A DNA stretch of 64,000 bases from Saprospiraceae bacterium (GCA_026986005.1 JALSPK010000174.1:16738-80737), one strand, 5' to 3'; counted from the stretch's first letter, positions 54,981-63,890 are shown. Numbers and translations: made by a program. The notes: a model not told the origin generated them from the sequence alone.

Positions 54981-56483
54981 ATGAAGATATCTAAAATTGT
55001 TGCATTCTTTTTTGTTATTGCTTATCTGGGGTTGATGGTGTTTTTGTATTTCAGCAATAGCAATAACGATGCTTACCCCAATAAGCCTATAACAATTGTA
55101 GTGCATTCAAAACCCGGTTCAGCTATTGATTTAATGTCTAGAAAGGTTGCAGAAATAGCTAAAAAATACAGTAAAGAGCCTTTTGTTGTTGAAAATAGAC
55201 CGGGGACTCAAGGTATTGTTGCGATGCAACATGTGATTGATAGAAAAGCTGATGGCTATATCTTATTAGGAGTGACAAGATCCTTCCTTAGCACTCTTAT
55301 CGTAAATAAAAGTGATGTTTCAATAACTGATTTTACTTTTTTAGCAAAAATGATTTCAGATCCTGAAGCTATTATTTCCAATAAAAAACGAGGTTTTCAA
55401 TCTTTGTCGGACATTGTCGATGATGCAAAAAAAAATAAACAAGTTTGGATTGGGCCTGGGACTGGAAGTCGTGATCATCTGATGGCTATCAAAGCTTGGC
55501 AAAAGTTAGGAATTAATGCAGAATGGGTAGATTATAAAAGTGGACCTCAATCAATACTTGCCTTGATGAGAGACGAAGCACCGGTTTATGTAGGTAATCC
55601 GGCGGATATTTCAGGTAAAAAAGATTTGAAGATTATTGCATTGGCTGCTAAAGTAAGACATAAGGGCTTGCCCGGAGTTGAAACTTTCAAGGAAAATGGA
55701 ATTGATTTGGTCGAATCAATGTGGCGTGGATATGCTTTTAAAGAAGGTACACCTGAAATTGCGATAAAATACATGTCCCGGGTTCTGAAGAAAGTCTCCC
55801 AAGATAAAGAATGGAGGGACTATTGTGAAAATGTATTTTCTTTTCCTGATTATCTTTCTCCCGTGGCATTTTCTAGAGAAGTTAGACTTGAATCAAAGGA
55901 GACAAAAGAATTATTGAAATCAGCAGGATTGTTAAATTCATATGTTAAAAACGGGATTTTACCTTTATGGGGAGTAGCAATATTACTTGCCATAGCAATA
56001 GTTTTTGTCTTTTTGTTATTTTTTAAGTTTGAAATACGAAAACTAAATTTTAATAATTTGTTTGCCGGATTCTTTATTTGGGTAGCTCTGTTTTTTTATT
56101 ATCAGACTATGTTATTTGATATCCCTCCAGGGCTGAATATTACCAACCCTGCTTTGATTCCGAGGGTTTGGACGGTCGCATTATTGGTATTTGGTATCTG
56201 GAATATTTACAATGAGATAAATGATAAAAACAAGCCTTTCAAACCGGGGAATATTAATCTAGTAAGTAAAATCGTGCTTGTATTATTGATTTATTTTGTT
56301 ACAATTCCACTATTGGGATATTTTCTTTCAACACCGGCTTTTTTATTGATTGCGATGTATATATTGAAATATAGGAAATGGCAAATTATGGTGATTAATG
56401 CCTTTGGTTTTGTCATATTCTCTTATTTGGTTTTTGAATTGCTTTTAAAAATTGATTTGCCATTAGGAAGTCTTTTAATTTAA
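54981..56483 (+). CDS. Tripartite tricarboxylate transporter: TctC solute-binding and TctB membrane subunit fused
   Basis: A 500-residue protein. Residues 1-28 form a membrane anchor (VAFFFVIAYLGLMVFLYFS) without an obvious cleavage site. Residues about 33-310 are a TctC-type solute-binding domain: NKPITIVVHSKPGSAIDLMSR, ENRPGTQGIVAMQHV, GPGTGSRDHLMAIKAWQKLG and a late YMSRVLKKVSQDKEWRDY helix. From about 325 to the end come four to five hydrophobic helices that fit TctB (LFAGFFIWVALFFYYQTM, IPRVWTVALLVFGIWNIY, VSKIVLVLLIYFVTIPLLGY). In most bacteria these are separate genes, so this is a natural fusion. The tctA gene starts one base after the stop codon. The substrate is unknown. Confidence 0.85.
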   Translation: MKISKIVAFFFVIAYLGLMVFLYFSNSNNDAYPNKPITIVVHSKPGSAIDLMSRKVAEIAKKYSKEPFVVENRPGTQGIVAMQHVIDRKADGYILLGVTRSFLSTLIVNKSDVSITDFTFLAKMISDPEAIISNKKRGFQSLSDIVDDAKKNKQVWIGPGTGSRDHLMAIKAWQKLGINAEWVDYKSGPQSILALMRDEAPVYVGNPADISGKKDLKIIALAAKVRHKGLPGVETFKENGIDLVESMWRGYAFKEGTPEIAIKYMSRVLKKVSQDKEWRDYCENVFSFPDYLSPVAFSREVRLESKETKELLKSAGLLNSYVKNGILPLWGVAILLAIAIVFVFLLFFKFEIRKLNFNNLFAGFFIWVALFFYYQTMLFDIPPGLNITNPALIPRVWTVALLVFGIWNIYNEINDKNKPFKPGNINLVSKIVLVLLIYFVTIPLLGYFLSTPAFLLIAMYILKYRKWQIMVINAFGFVIFSYLVFELLLKIDLPLGSLLI

Positions 56484-56484
56484 A

Positions 56485-57978
56485 ATGATGGATATTTTAC
56501 ATAATTTGGGATTAGGTTTTGTTGAAGTAATGCATTTTACTCCTTTACTTATGATAGTTATTGGTGTTATTGTCGGGATATTGGTAGGAGTTTTGCCAGG
56601 GCTATCACCATCTATAGGAGTAGCTTTGATGCTTCCCGTTACTTTTGGTATGGATCCTATGAGTGCACTTGTCTTGTTGACTTCTGTATACCTGTCTTCC
56701 AATTATGGTGGCTCAATTACAGCGATAGCTATCAATACGCCCGGTACACCTGGTGCGGTAGCTACTACATTTGATGGGTATGAATTGACAAAACAAGGTA
56801 AACCTTTATACGCATTGAAAACTTCATTGACGGCTTCGACGGTAGGTGGGCTTGTCGGGACAATAATTTTAATTTTATTTTCCATTCCTTTAGCAAAATT
56901 GGCATTGTCTTTTGAGTCTTATGAGTATTTTGCATTGGGAGTATTTGGGATGACGATAATATCATCATTGGCTGGTGATAATCCGGCAAAAGGGTTTATC
57001 TCGTCCATAATTGGATTATTGTTAGTGACAATTGGTTTTGATACGCAATTACCATTTTCTAGATTTGATATGGGGATTTCAGAGTTATCGGATGGACTTG
57101 AGTTTATCCCTGCATTGATAGGCTTATTTGCTCTAGGTGAGATTTTGTTTAGTATAGAGAATTTTGAAATTCTTAAAAAGGATAAAAAAGCAAAAAAGGC
57201 AGTATTAACAGAGCATAAATTAGCAAACTCTAAATTGTGGAAATTGAAATATTTAATGCTAAAGTCCTCTGTTTTGGGTACTATGATTGGTGTCATACCT
57301 GGAGCAGGAGGAGCAATTGCAACTTTTATAGCATATAATACTGCTAAAAATAGTAGTAAAAAGCCTGAGGAATTTGGAAAGGGATCTCTCGAGGGTGTCG
57401 CTGCTCCCGAAGCTGCCAATAATGGTTCGGTAGGTGGTGCATTAGTTCCATTATTAACTTTAGGTATACCCGGAAGCGCTTCAACAGCTGTATTAATTGG
57501 GGCTTTGATGATACACAAGCTGAACCCCGGTCCGGAGCTATTTGAAAAAGAGCCCGGTATTGTATATGGGCTTTTTATCAGTTTGTTTTTCGCAAATATT
57601 ATCATGTTTATTGTTGGTTTGTTGGGAAATAAATTATGGGTGAAAATAATTGCTGCTCCAAAAAAATTATTATATCCCTTGATAATTGCATTGTCATTTA
57701 TCGGCAGTTATTTTATTCAAAATTCACTTTTTGATGTTGGTACATGTATTGCATTTGGTTTGTTTGGCTGGCTTTTGAAGAGGGGAGGTTTTCCTACGGC
57801 TCCTGTTATTTTAGGGCTTATATTAGGTAAAATGATAGAAGAAAACTTAAGGTTGTCATTGGTAAAAGGGGGGCTGCTTGACTTTGTGACAAGACCGGGT
57901 AGCATGATTATCCTTATGCTGGCAGTTTTTTCGTTTTTCCTTCCGTATTTGAAAAGAAAATGGAGTAGCCGTAAGTAG
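56485..57978 (+). CDS. tctA: Tripartite tricarboxylate transporter large permease TctA
   Basis: A 497-residue inner-membrane permease with about twelve hydrophobic helices. It has the family's two glycine/proline-rich repeats: GVLPGLSPSIGVALMLPVTF and later GVIPGAGGAIATFIAYNTAK. The NYGGSITAIAINTPGTPGAVATTFDGY and GVAAPEAANNGSVGGALVPLLTLGIPGSAS blocks are also typical. It imports carboxylates with the solute-binding TctC partner. It begins one base after the TctC-TctB fusion gene, which makes translational coupling likely. Confidence 0.94.
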   Translation: MMDILHNLGLGFVEVMHFTPLLMIVIGVIVGILVGVLPGLSPSIGVALMLPVTFGMDPMSALVLLTSVYLSSNYGGSITAIAINTPGTPGAVATTFDGYELTKQGKPLYALKTSLTASTVGGLVGTIILILFSIPLAKLALSFESYEYFALGVFGMTIISSLAGDNPAKGFISSIIGLLLVTIGFDTQLPFSRFDMGISELSDGLEFIPALIGLFALGEILFSIENFEILKKDKKAKKAVLTEHKLANSKLWKLKYLMLKSSVLGTMIGVIPGAGGAIATFIAYNTAKNSSKKPEEFGKGSLEGVAAPEAANNGSVGGALVPLLTLGIPGSASTAVLIGALMIHKLNPGPELFEKEPGIVYGLFISLFFANIIMFIVGLLGNKLWVKIIAAPKKLLYPLIIALSFIGSYFIQNSLFDVGTCIAFGLFGWLLKRGGFPTAPVILGLILGKMIEENLRLSLVKGGLLDFVTRPGSMIILMLAVFSFFLPYLKRKWSSRK

Positions 57979-58069
57979 TTTTTTATTTTCCTTGCAAATG
58001 AATTTGTAATAATAATGGTTGTGATAATAAAGCTATATTTTACTCGTTGATAGAATACAATTAAATGAA

Positions 58070-58591
58070 ATGAAAAAAATATTTGCACTTCTTGTTTTAT
58101 TTGCATTAAATTCTAGTATTGGATATACACAGAATGCTGACGGCGATAAGTCTCCTGCTAGTACCAAAGAGGAAATCAAAAATGAAATGAAGAGAAATAG
58201 GAGAAAATCTCGCATTAATGGCGTTTATATTCCTAAAGATATTGACGATGCTATTGTTCAATTGAAAAAACTATCAAGTGATAAATCATTAACAAAATTT
58301 ATAAATGCAGATGAAAAAATTGTTGCCAAAAAGCTCCATTTTGGGATAGGTCGTTGGATGATTGTAAATTGGAATTTTTACGGGGGGTCAAGATTTGAAA
58401 AGGTCCTAAGAGATTTAGGGTTAGGCCATCCTGATGATATGGCTGACTTTATGATTATTGTGTTTCATCGTTATCTGAATAATAAGGATCTTGATTCTCA
58501 AGTTCTGGCTGATGAATTTAGGAAAAAGAGACTGGAGATATATAAAAAAAAGAAACGAAAAGTTATTGGGGTAATAAAGAAGAAAAAATAA
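58070..58591 (+). CDS. Small exported protein, DUF6794-like
   Basis: A 173-residue protein with a signal peptide (KKIFALLVLFALNSSIGYTQ). The mature core reads INGVYIPKDIDDAIVQLKKLSS, then KKLHFGIGRWMIVNWNFYGGSRFEKVLRDLGL and HPDDMADFMIIVFHRYL. That order resembles a small Bacteroidota domain I recall as DUF6794, but I am not certain. The C-terminus is very basic (a run of Lys and Arg). Function unknown. It stands alone between tctA and a convergent peptidase gene. Confidence 0.65.
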   Translation: MKKIFALLVLFALNSSIGYTQNADGDKSPASTKEEIKNEMKRNRRKSRINGVYIPKDIDDAIVQLKKLSSDKSLTKFINADEKIVAKKLHFGIGRWMIVNWNFYGGSRFEKVLRDLGLGHPDDMADFMIIVFHRYLNNKDLDSQVLADEFRKKRLEIYKKKKRKVIGVIKKKK

Positions 58592-58628
58592 ATTGACAAT
58601 CAGTCTGTAGTGAATGTTATGTGAAGAG

Positions 58629-59948
58629 CTAGTAATTCATATAAATATATTTAAAAATATTTTCCATCTCTTGTTTTATGCTTTTACTGTTTGTTAAGAA
58701 ATGGTTGTTCATAAAGCTAAAAATATATTTGTTACCTTTTTTAGTTAGTATATAACCACTTAAATTATAATTGTTGCTTAAGCTTCCTGATTTGGCATAG
58801 ATAAAAGGTATTTTTATATTTGTATAACTGTTTTTTAAAGTGCCTGATTTGCCGGCAGTAGGGAAGAATGTTGTGATTTGCTCCCAATTTAATGTATCAT
58901 AAATCATTTTTAAGGCATAAATCATGTCATTTGGTGAAAAGAGATTGTATCTCGAAAGCCCTGAGCCATCTACCCACCTGCATCTTCCATCAAGTTTGGG
59001 TAAAATGAATTCTTTGGAGTACTTTATGGCTCTTTGTGTATTTATTGTATCAAAAAGAGTAAATGAACACATTTGCATAAGTTGTTCTGCAATAAAATTG
59101 TCACTATTGTGCAACAACCTTAAGTAAAGGGTATCAGGTGTTTTTATCTTTAAAGTTTTTGCTTTATATTTATCATTTAGTGTGAGATCCGGACATTTAT
59201 TTATTTGCTTATTGGTTGCAATAGATAGTAATTTGACAATAGAGAGCGAATCTGTTATGAAAGGGATTTGAAGGGAATAGCCTTTTGAAAACTTGCCAAA
59301 TTGAAAATCATTTTTAAATTCATCTCTGAAATAATAGTTGGAATCCTGTTTGTTATTGATGTTGAATATATTTGGTACAGCTATAAAGGAATCTTCCTTG
59401 AAATTGATGGAAAGCCTGTTTCCATATATTGGAAATGGACTTTTTTCATACTGATATGAATATATATAGTCATCCCAAGCCCATCCACTACCGAATCGAT
59501 TATCTTGAAAATTGTCAGTACAATAAAATAATTTTTTGTCATTGTTTTTTAGAAATTTCAGGTTATTTATACTTTTATTGAAATCAGGGTTTAAACAAAG
59601 AGGATTGCCTGTGCCCCAAAAAATCAAAGAGTCACCCTTAATTAAGTATTGCACTATCGGCATTGAGTCATTTAATACTTTTAAGGATGTATAGAATGTC
59701 AATATCTTTGTATTTGAAGCAGGAGTAAAATACTTATCGCCGTTTATCTTTATGATGTTTTTGTTATTAGCGATATCAAATAACACAAACCCGGTAAATT
59801 CTTTTTGTAGTACCTGTGAATGTGAAAATTTATTTATTAGTTTGTGCTTTTTAGAAAAGAAAAATAAGGAGGAGCTGCAGGATGAGAAAGAAATAGCTAT
59901 GATAATAAGCAAATAATTATAAATAGTAATTATTCCTTTTCGGTTCAT
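58629..59948 (-). CDS. dacB: D-alanyl-D-alanine carboxypeptidase/endopeptidase (PBP4, family S13)
   Basis: A 439-residue peptidoglycan enzyme, slightly short for the family. The N-terminus has a lipoprotein-like signal (LLIIIAISFSSC), so it may be anchored rather than free in the periplasm. The active-site motifs are TPASNTKILT (Ser78-x-x-Lys81), WVDGSGLSRYNLFSPNDM (SxN block) and AGKSGTLKNSY (KTG block, here KSG). S13 enzymes cut cross-links or remove the last D-Ala of the stem peptide. It is convergent with the small exported protein and stands 22 bases downstream of the GHMP kinase gene on the same strand. Confidence 0.9.
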   Translation of the reverse strand: MNRKGIITIYNYLLIIIAISFSSCSSSLFFFSKKHKLINKFSHSQVLQKEFTGFVLFDIANNKNIIKINGDKYFTPASNTKILTFYTSLKVLNDSMPIVQYLIKGDSLIFWGTGNPLCLNPDFNKSINNLKFLKNNDKKLFYCTDNFQDNRFGSGWAWDDYIYSYQYEKSPFPIYGNRLSINFKEDSFIAVPNIFNINNKQDSNYYFRDEFKNDFQFGKFSKGYSLQIPFITDSLSIVKLLSIATNKQINKCPDLTLNDKYKAKTLKIKTPDTLYLRLLHNSDNFIAEQLMQMCSFTLFDTINTQRAIKYSKEFILPKLDGRCRWVDGSGLSRYNLFSPNDMIYALKMIYDTLNWEQITTFFPTAGKSGTLKNSYTNIKIPFIYAKSGSLSNNYNLSGYILTKKGNKYIFSFMNNHFLTNSKSIKQEMENIFKYIYMNY

Positions 59949-59970
59949 TATAGTATTTGTATTAAATTAG

Positions 59971-60837
59971 TCAAGATAAGACAAAGTCTTCAAATTTCTC
60001 AATTGTATGATAACCATTTTTATTGAAGTACTTTTTAACATAGTCCTCACCTTCATTTGAAGCAACAAGCACAAAATCACCTCCCCAAGCACCCAATGAT
60101 TTAATTATTCCATTAAAATCATTGAACCTTTCTTCTTGTATTGTTTTTTTACCGATTACTTTGGAAACAATTTGCTCATGCTCTTGTAACAGTTCTGTGA
60201 ATTTGGTAAAAGACTTGTTAGTTGAAATCGCTCTGCTTATTGCGGATATTCTGTTTATTGCTTTTGTATTGTTCTTGAATTTATCCGCATTATTCTTGAT
60301 TTCCGTCTCCGTGTTTTGTTTTACATTTAAGTATACAAAATACAAATGCTTAGTAAATTTAGGTAAAAAATTGAATTCTGAATATTGTATCTCGTCATTT
60401 TCTACTTGATACATTATTGGTCCATTTGCATTGGCACACGCTATATCATAACCTGAACCATTGGAAACTTCAAAGTGCAAGAAAAATGGATTTATATACG
60501 CCCATTCTCCAATGAGGGACAAAAGGGTAGAACTGGAGCCAAGTCCCCAATTTAGAGGAAATTCAAGTTGAGTCTCGACTTTGAATCCACTCCACGTTGA
60601 AAGAAATTCTGAGTTTAACCTAACTGCTGATTTTAAGATTTTCTGAAGCTTGTCAGCAATCTTCTGGTCAGAAGTCTTGACAGCAGAAAAATCATAAAGC
60701 GATATCTGTGCATCAAACCAAACATCTCCATTTTCGTCAAGAGCTTCCCATACCAAATCAGAACCTCTTGCATTACGAACAAGCATCTTTTGACCTCTGT
60801 TTAATGGAAAAGCAATAGCTTTTGCCCCGTGAAGCAC
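59971..60837 (-). CDS. GYDIA family GHMP kinase (mevalonate-kinase-like), start uncertain
   Basis: A GHMP-superfamily small-molecule kinase with the glycine-rich ATP loop PLNWGLGSSSTLLSLIGEW and the GSGYDIACANANGP motif that names the Bacteroidota GYDIA branch, plus a late LGAWGGDFVLVAS segment. From the GTG at 60837 the protein has 288 residues but lacks the first strand. The frame stays open upstream and encodes KLIKKNFYARGKLLLTGEY, the normal N-terminus. It has no ATG, GTG or TTG before a stop codon; an ATG at 60902 is out of frame by one base. One extra G in the GGG run beside it would give ATG-GGG-AAG and restore the full gene. A -7 match lies at 60917-60924. Confidence 0.85.
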   Translation of the reverse strand: MLHGAKAIAFPLNRGQKMLVRNARGSDLVWEALDENGDVWFDAQISLYDFSAVKTSDQKIADKLQKILKSAVRLNSEFLSTWSGFKVETQLEFPLNWGLGSSSTLLSLIGEWAYINPFFLHFEVSNGSGYDIACANANGPIMYQVENDEIQYSEFNFLPKFTKHLYFVYLNVKQNTETEIKNNADKFKNNTKAINRISAISRAISTNKSFTKFTELLQEHEQIVSKVIGKKTIQEERFNDFNGIIKSLGAWGGDFVLVASNEGEDYVKKYFNKNGYHTIEKFEDFVLS

Positions 60838-60916
60838 AGCATACTCCCCCGTAAGTAGTAATTTTCCTCTAGCGTAAAAGTTCTTTTTGATAAGCTTCCC
60901 ATTTTATTTACAGATG

Positions 60917-60924
60917 CAAATTTA
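60917..60924 (-). promoter_or_regulatory. Candidate -7 element of the GHMP kinase gene
   Basis: TAAATTTG on the minus strand matches TAnnTTTG. It would start transcription about 8 bases before the out-of-frame ATG at 60902, which supports a true translation start there. The rest of the gap to 61172 is AT-rich with nothing else recognised. Confidence 0.3.
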
Positions 60925-61172
60925 GAAACAATTTTTATATAAAAAAAATATTTATGTTAATTTTTGCAATATATTGTTTTTTGTGGTTTAAATGCTAATA
61001 AATATGCATATTTAGATATACTTTTCTTTCTAGTTCATTAAACATTAACTAAATTCATAATATGTTGAATTAAAATATTTTGGTAGTAATATTATTATTG
61101 GAGAGGACAATAAACTATATAGAATTGGTGTTATTATATTGATAAATTTATTGTTAACTTCAATTCGTATTT

Positions 61173-61397
61173 ATGGAGCAAACTTACACTGATTATTCAT
61201 TGATAAAATTTATTTATGGCGAGTGCAGCATACCGGAGAGATTTGAAATGGAATACGCTATTGAAAATGATTCGAAGATTAGAAAAGCGTTTAGGAGGTT
61301 ATTGACCGCATACAAAAGCTTTCCTAAAGTATTGTTTAAGCCTTCGGACAGATCTATAGCAAATATTTTGTTGTTTAGTAATAATTATTCAGTATAA
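61173..61397 (+). CDS. Small protein of unknown function
   Basis: A 74-residue soluble protein: an early LIKFIYGECSIPERFEMEYAI segment, then charged helix IENDSKIRKAFRRLL, and an end PSDRSIANILLFSNNYS. I do not recognise a named family. The size, the helical N-terminal half and the late PSxxSIxxIL pattern recall short proteins of Bacteroidota that resemble the cytoplasmic part of anti-sigma factors, but no zinc ligands are present. It has an ATG start and is followed directly by a repeat unit. Confidence 0.6.
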   Translation: MEQTYTDYSLIKFIYGECSIPERFEMEYAIENDSKIRKAFRRLLTAYKSFPKVLFKPSDRSIANILLFSNNYSV

Positions 61398-61413
61398 ATA
61401 GCCCTTGTATCGA

Positions 61414-61615
61414 TAGTATCTGTCCATAATATACTATTTGTTCATTAAATTTAATTTGTTTTAATGGTATCCACGTATTTGTGGCATCCGGCTCTTCGTT
61501 ATGCGCGTGTACGAAACAGTCATTGACAAAAGTCAACTCTTTTATTTCAAATATTTCACAAGCCTATATCTTGAATATTTTAGTTCTGATCCTTGACTTT
61601 ATTGACAGAGAATTA
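61414..61615 (-). repeat. 202-bp repeat unit with terminal motifs and conserved short frame
   Basis: TAGTATCTGTCCATAAT (61414-61430) and ACTTTATTGACAGAGAATTA (61596-61615) are imperfect inverted copies of the terminal motif seen at 386 and 531. Between them the minus strand carries an open frame without a start codon, including IFEIKELTFVNDCFVHAHNE and then EPDATNTWIPL. This peptide and its DNA resemble the unit at 38661-38837. No start codon and an upstream stop suggest a remnant. The stretch from 61398 to 61719 holds nothing else. Confidence 0.6.
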
Positions 61616-61719
61616 AATAATGGGTGTCAATTGTGATTGCTAAGAAATGAAATATGTCTTTTTTTTGATAAGATCTTGGAATATTAATAGAAATTTGTAA
61701 TTTGCGAGCCAAATATAAT

Positions 61720-62868
61720 ATGATGTGCCAAATAGATAAGGTTTTAATTGATGATATAGTCCAAGAGTATGGAAGTCCTTTGTATGTGTATGATGCTAAT
61801 TGTGTTAGGGATAATTACCTTAGGATAGTTAGCTCGTTTAAAAATATTGTACACAAGATTCATTATGCGATGAAAGCAAATGAAAATGTTGCCCTGTTGT
61901 ATGTATTAAAAGATTTAGGATGTGGTATAGATGCTGTTTCTCCATACGAAATAGATAGGGCTTTGAATATTGGTTTTGATCCGAGTGATATTGTGTTTAC
62001 TCCAAGTTGTACTTCCGTCAATGAGATTGTTTATGGTTTGGAATTAGGTGTGCATGTACATATTGGTGCACTTGAGTATTTTCCAATGTTGGAAGAGCAT
62101 TTGAAAGGTAAAAAAATCGGGCTAAGGTTGAATCCGGCGATTAGTATTGAAGGCAATCAGAAGATCGCTACCGGACATTTAGGTTCGAAATTTGGAATAC
62201 CGGTTAATTATTTAAATAAAGTATTAGAGTACAAAGATAAATATGGTTTTGATGTAATTGGACTCCATATTCATACTGGCTCAAATATTCATGATGTTGA
62301 AGGCCTTAAAAGGTCTGTTGACAGTTTATTTGAGTACGCAAAATTATTTGATGAAATTAAATATTTAGATATTGGTAGTGGGTTGAAAATAAAATATAAG
62401 GAAGGAGATTTGGATATTGATCTTGATGAGTATGCCCATTATATAAGGTGTAAATTGAATGAATTTGGAAAGCATGTTGAAATTAAAGTGGAACCGGGTA
62501 AATATTTGATTGGAAATGCAGGTTATTTGATTACAAAAGTCAATATTGTGAAGAAAGGGTACAATAAACTTTTTGTTGGTGTTAATTCCGGATTTAATCA
62601 TCTGATAAGACCGATGTATTATGATGCATATCACGAAATAGTAAATATTAGTAATCCGAAAGGAGATCTCTTGAAATATGATATTGTAGGGCAATTATGT
62701 GAGGAAGATACTTTTGCAAGAGATAGAGAATTAAATGAGGTTAGGGTAGGCGATACATTATTGATTAAATCTGCCGGTGCTTACGGCTTTTCAATGGCAA
62801 TGGATTATAATTTGAGAAAGAAACCTAAGGAGATTTTGATTGAAGATGATAAGGTCTTTTTGGTGTAA
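61720..62868 (+). CDS. lysA: Diaminopimelate decarboxylase
   Basis: A protein of 382 residues from the ATG at 61720 (ATG 61723 and TTG 61702 are other options). It is the PLP enzyme that makes lysine from meso-diaminopimelate. It has the PLP-lysine motif HKIHYAMKANEN, the DAVSPYEIDRAL and GSKFGIP segments, the GLHIHTGSN helix, IKVEPGKYLIGNAG, the CEEDTFARDREL motif and the closing SAGAYGFSMAMDYN. All expected blocks are intact. No other lysine genes are near. It ends in a strong terminator. Confidence 0.95.
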   Translation: MMCQIDKVLIDDIVQEYGSPLYVYDANCVRDNYLRIVSSFKNIVHKIHYAMKANENVALLYVLKDLGCGIDAVSPYEIDRALNIGFDPSDIVFTPSCTSVNEIVYGLELGVHVHIGALEYFPMLEEHLKGKKIGLRLNPAISIEGNQKIATGHLGSKFGIPVNYLNKVLEYKDKYGFDVIGLHIHTGSNIHDVEGLKRSVDSLFEYAKLFDEIKYLDIGSGLKIKYKEGDLDIDLDEYAHYIRCKLNEFGKHVEIKVEPGKYLIGNAGYLITKVNIVKKGYNKLFVGVNSGFNHLIRPMYYDAYHEIVNISNPKGDLLKYDIVGQLCEEDTFARDRELNEVRVGDTLLIKSAGAYGFSMAMDYNLRKKPKEILIEDDKVFLV

Positions 62869-62874
62869 AATAAA

Positions 62875-62911
62875 AAAGATGTCTTAAACTCCTTTAAGAC
62901 ATCTTTCTTTT
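62875..62911 (+). terminator. Intrinsic terminator after lysA
   Basis: AAAGATGTCTTAAA (62875-62888) pairs perfectly with TTTAAGACATCTTT (62893-62906) around the 4-base loop CTCC, followed by CTTTT. It begins 6 bases after the stop codon. Confidence 0.93.
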
Positions 62912-63019
62912 AACCTCATGAACAAACGAATTTAATAAACCAAAAATAACGAATTTATATATATTATAACCCAATCTATATATTCAATTTTGTGTCGATA
63001 TGTTGTTTAAGAATTCGCC

Positions 63020-63059
63020 AATAATAAGTTGTACAATCTAGATCATACAACTTATTATT
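63020..63059. other. Perfect 14-bp hairpin in gene-free DNA
   Basis: AATAATAAGTTGTA (63020-63033) pairs perfectly with TACAACTTATTATT (63046-63059) around a 12-base loop. Neither flank has a T-run, so it does not look like a simple terminator. No gene is visible from 62869 to the end of the window; 63061-63400 is AT-rich with nothing recognised. Confidence 0.5.
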
Positions 63060-63401
63060 AACAAATTATAATCCCATGAACATATCTAAAAAATAACTAC
63101 CGATTTCTTTAAATCAGCCTTTCTTATTTTTCTATAATACAATATTACAACGGAATATTGAAGCGAACAAATACAAAAAAACTTAAATGTCACATATAAA
63201 AAAATATAATATGAAATTAGGTGTGTGTAAGTACATGAAATACAGTAATGAAAGCTTTTATTGCTTTTGTTTAATTATATTAATTGTTCGGATTATAAAT
63301 ATATTTTTTTATTAAAAGTATAAAAAAAGTTATGGTTTTGAATAAAATATTTGAAAAAAAGTCATTAGAAGTATGTTTTTTTAAATTTTAACGACTATAT
63401 C

Positions 63402-63890
63402 GTGTCTGTCTATAAAGTCGGCAAAAATTTAAAAATAATCTTTTTGCGATATAATGTAACTATACAGGTAGAATCATTTTGGCTGAAAAACGCTCTTTTC
63501 GCATTAAAATTTACCAATATTTTTTGAAATAGCGCCGCTATTCCTTCAAAATATATGATTCTTTTATACCAAATCTCTATCAAGAGGGTGAAATAGAAAA
63601 AGAATTATTTTTTACTTACTTCAATAAAAAAAATCTTTGCATAGCCTTTGCTATGGAAATATTTTTTGAAGCAGAAAAAGTGAAAAATAAACTTTTTATA
63701 ATCAGTTTCTTGATGGCGGTTTGGTATTAATACAAAAATAGACATTTTTCATCTCAAAAGCACTCTATCTGTATAGTTAATTACTTTTTTCAAATTACTG
63801 ATGCTAAGGCATCACTAATTCTCAGAAAGACAAAAATCTCATCAAAAATCTTTATTTTTCCAAAATCAAGCACTTTATAGACAGACACTA
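63402..63890 (-). repeat. About 490-bp repeat element with nested inverted repeats (long form)
   Basis: The element is bounded by GTGTCTGTCTATAAAGT (63402-63418) and ACTTTATAGACAGACACTA (63872-63890). In reverse orientation its two ends match 386-497 and 301-382 of the left-end copies. Inside these lies a second inverted pair (ACTATACAGGTAGA near 63460 and TCTATCTGTATAGT near 63764), a hairpin at about 63517-63553 (ATAGCG-C-CGCTAT core) and a foldback at 63567-63726. No protein of useful length is encoded. A further partial terminal motif follows at 63892-63904. It looks like a non-autonomous mobile element or a structured repeat. Confidence 0.65.
63567..63726. repeat. 160-bp foldback within the long repeat element
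   Basis: The arms TACCAAATCTCTATCAAGA (63567-63585) and TCTTGATGGCGGTTTGGTA (63708-63726) are inverted copies with a few mismatches. The inner part continues to pair imperfectly up to a loop near the sequence GCATAGCCTTTGCTATGG (about 63640-63657). It is absent from the short copy at 386-549, so it may be a nested insertion. Confidence 0.6.

Noticed and set aside
56919..57605. 228-residue open frame on the minus strand
   Set aside because: It is fully antisense to tctA, whose motifs are intact; the frame has the low-complexity Pro/Asn/Ile bias of a shadow frame.
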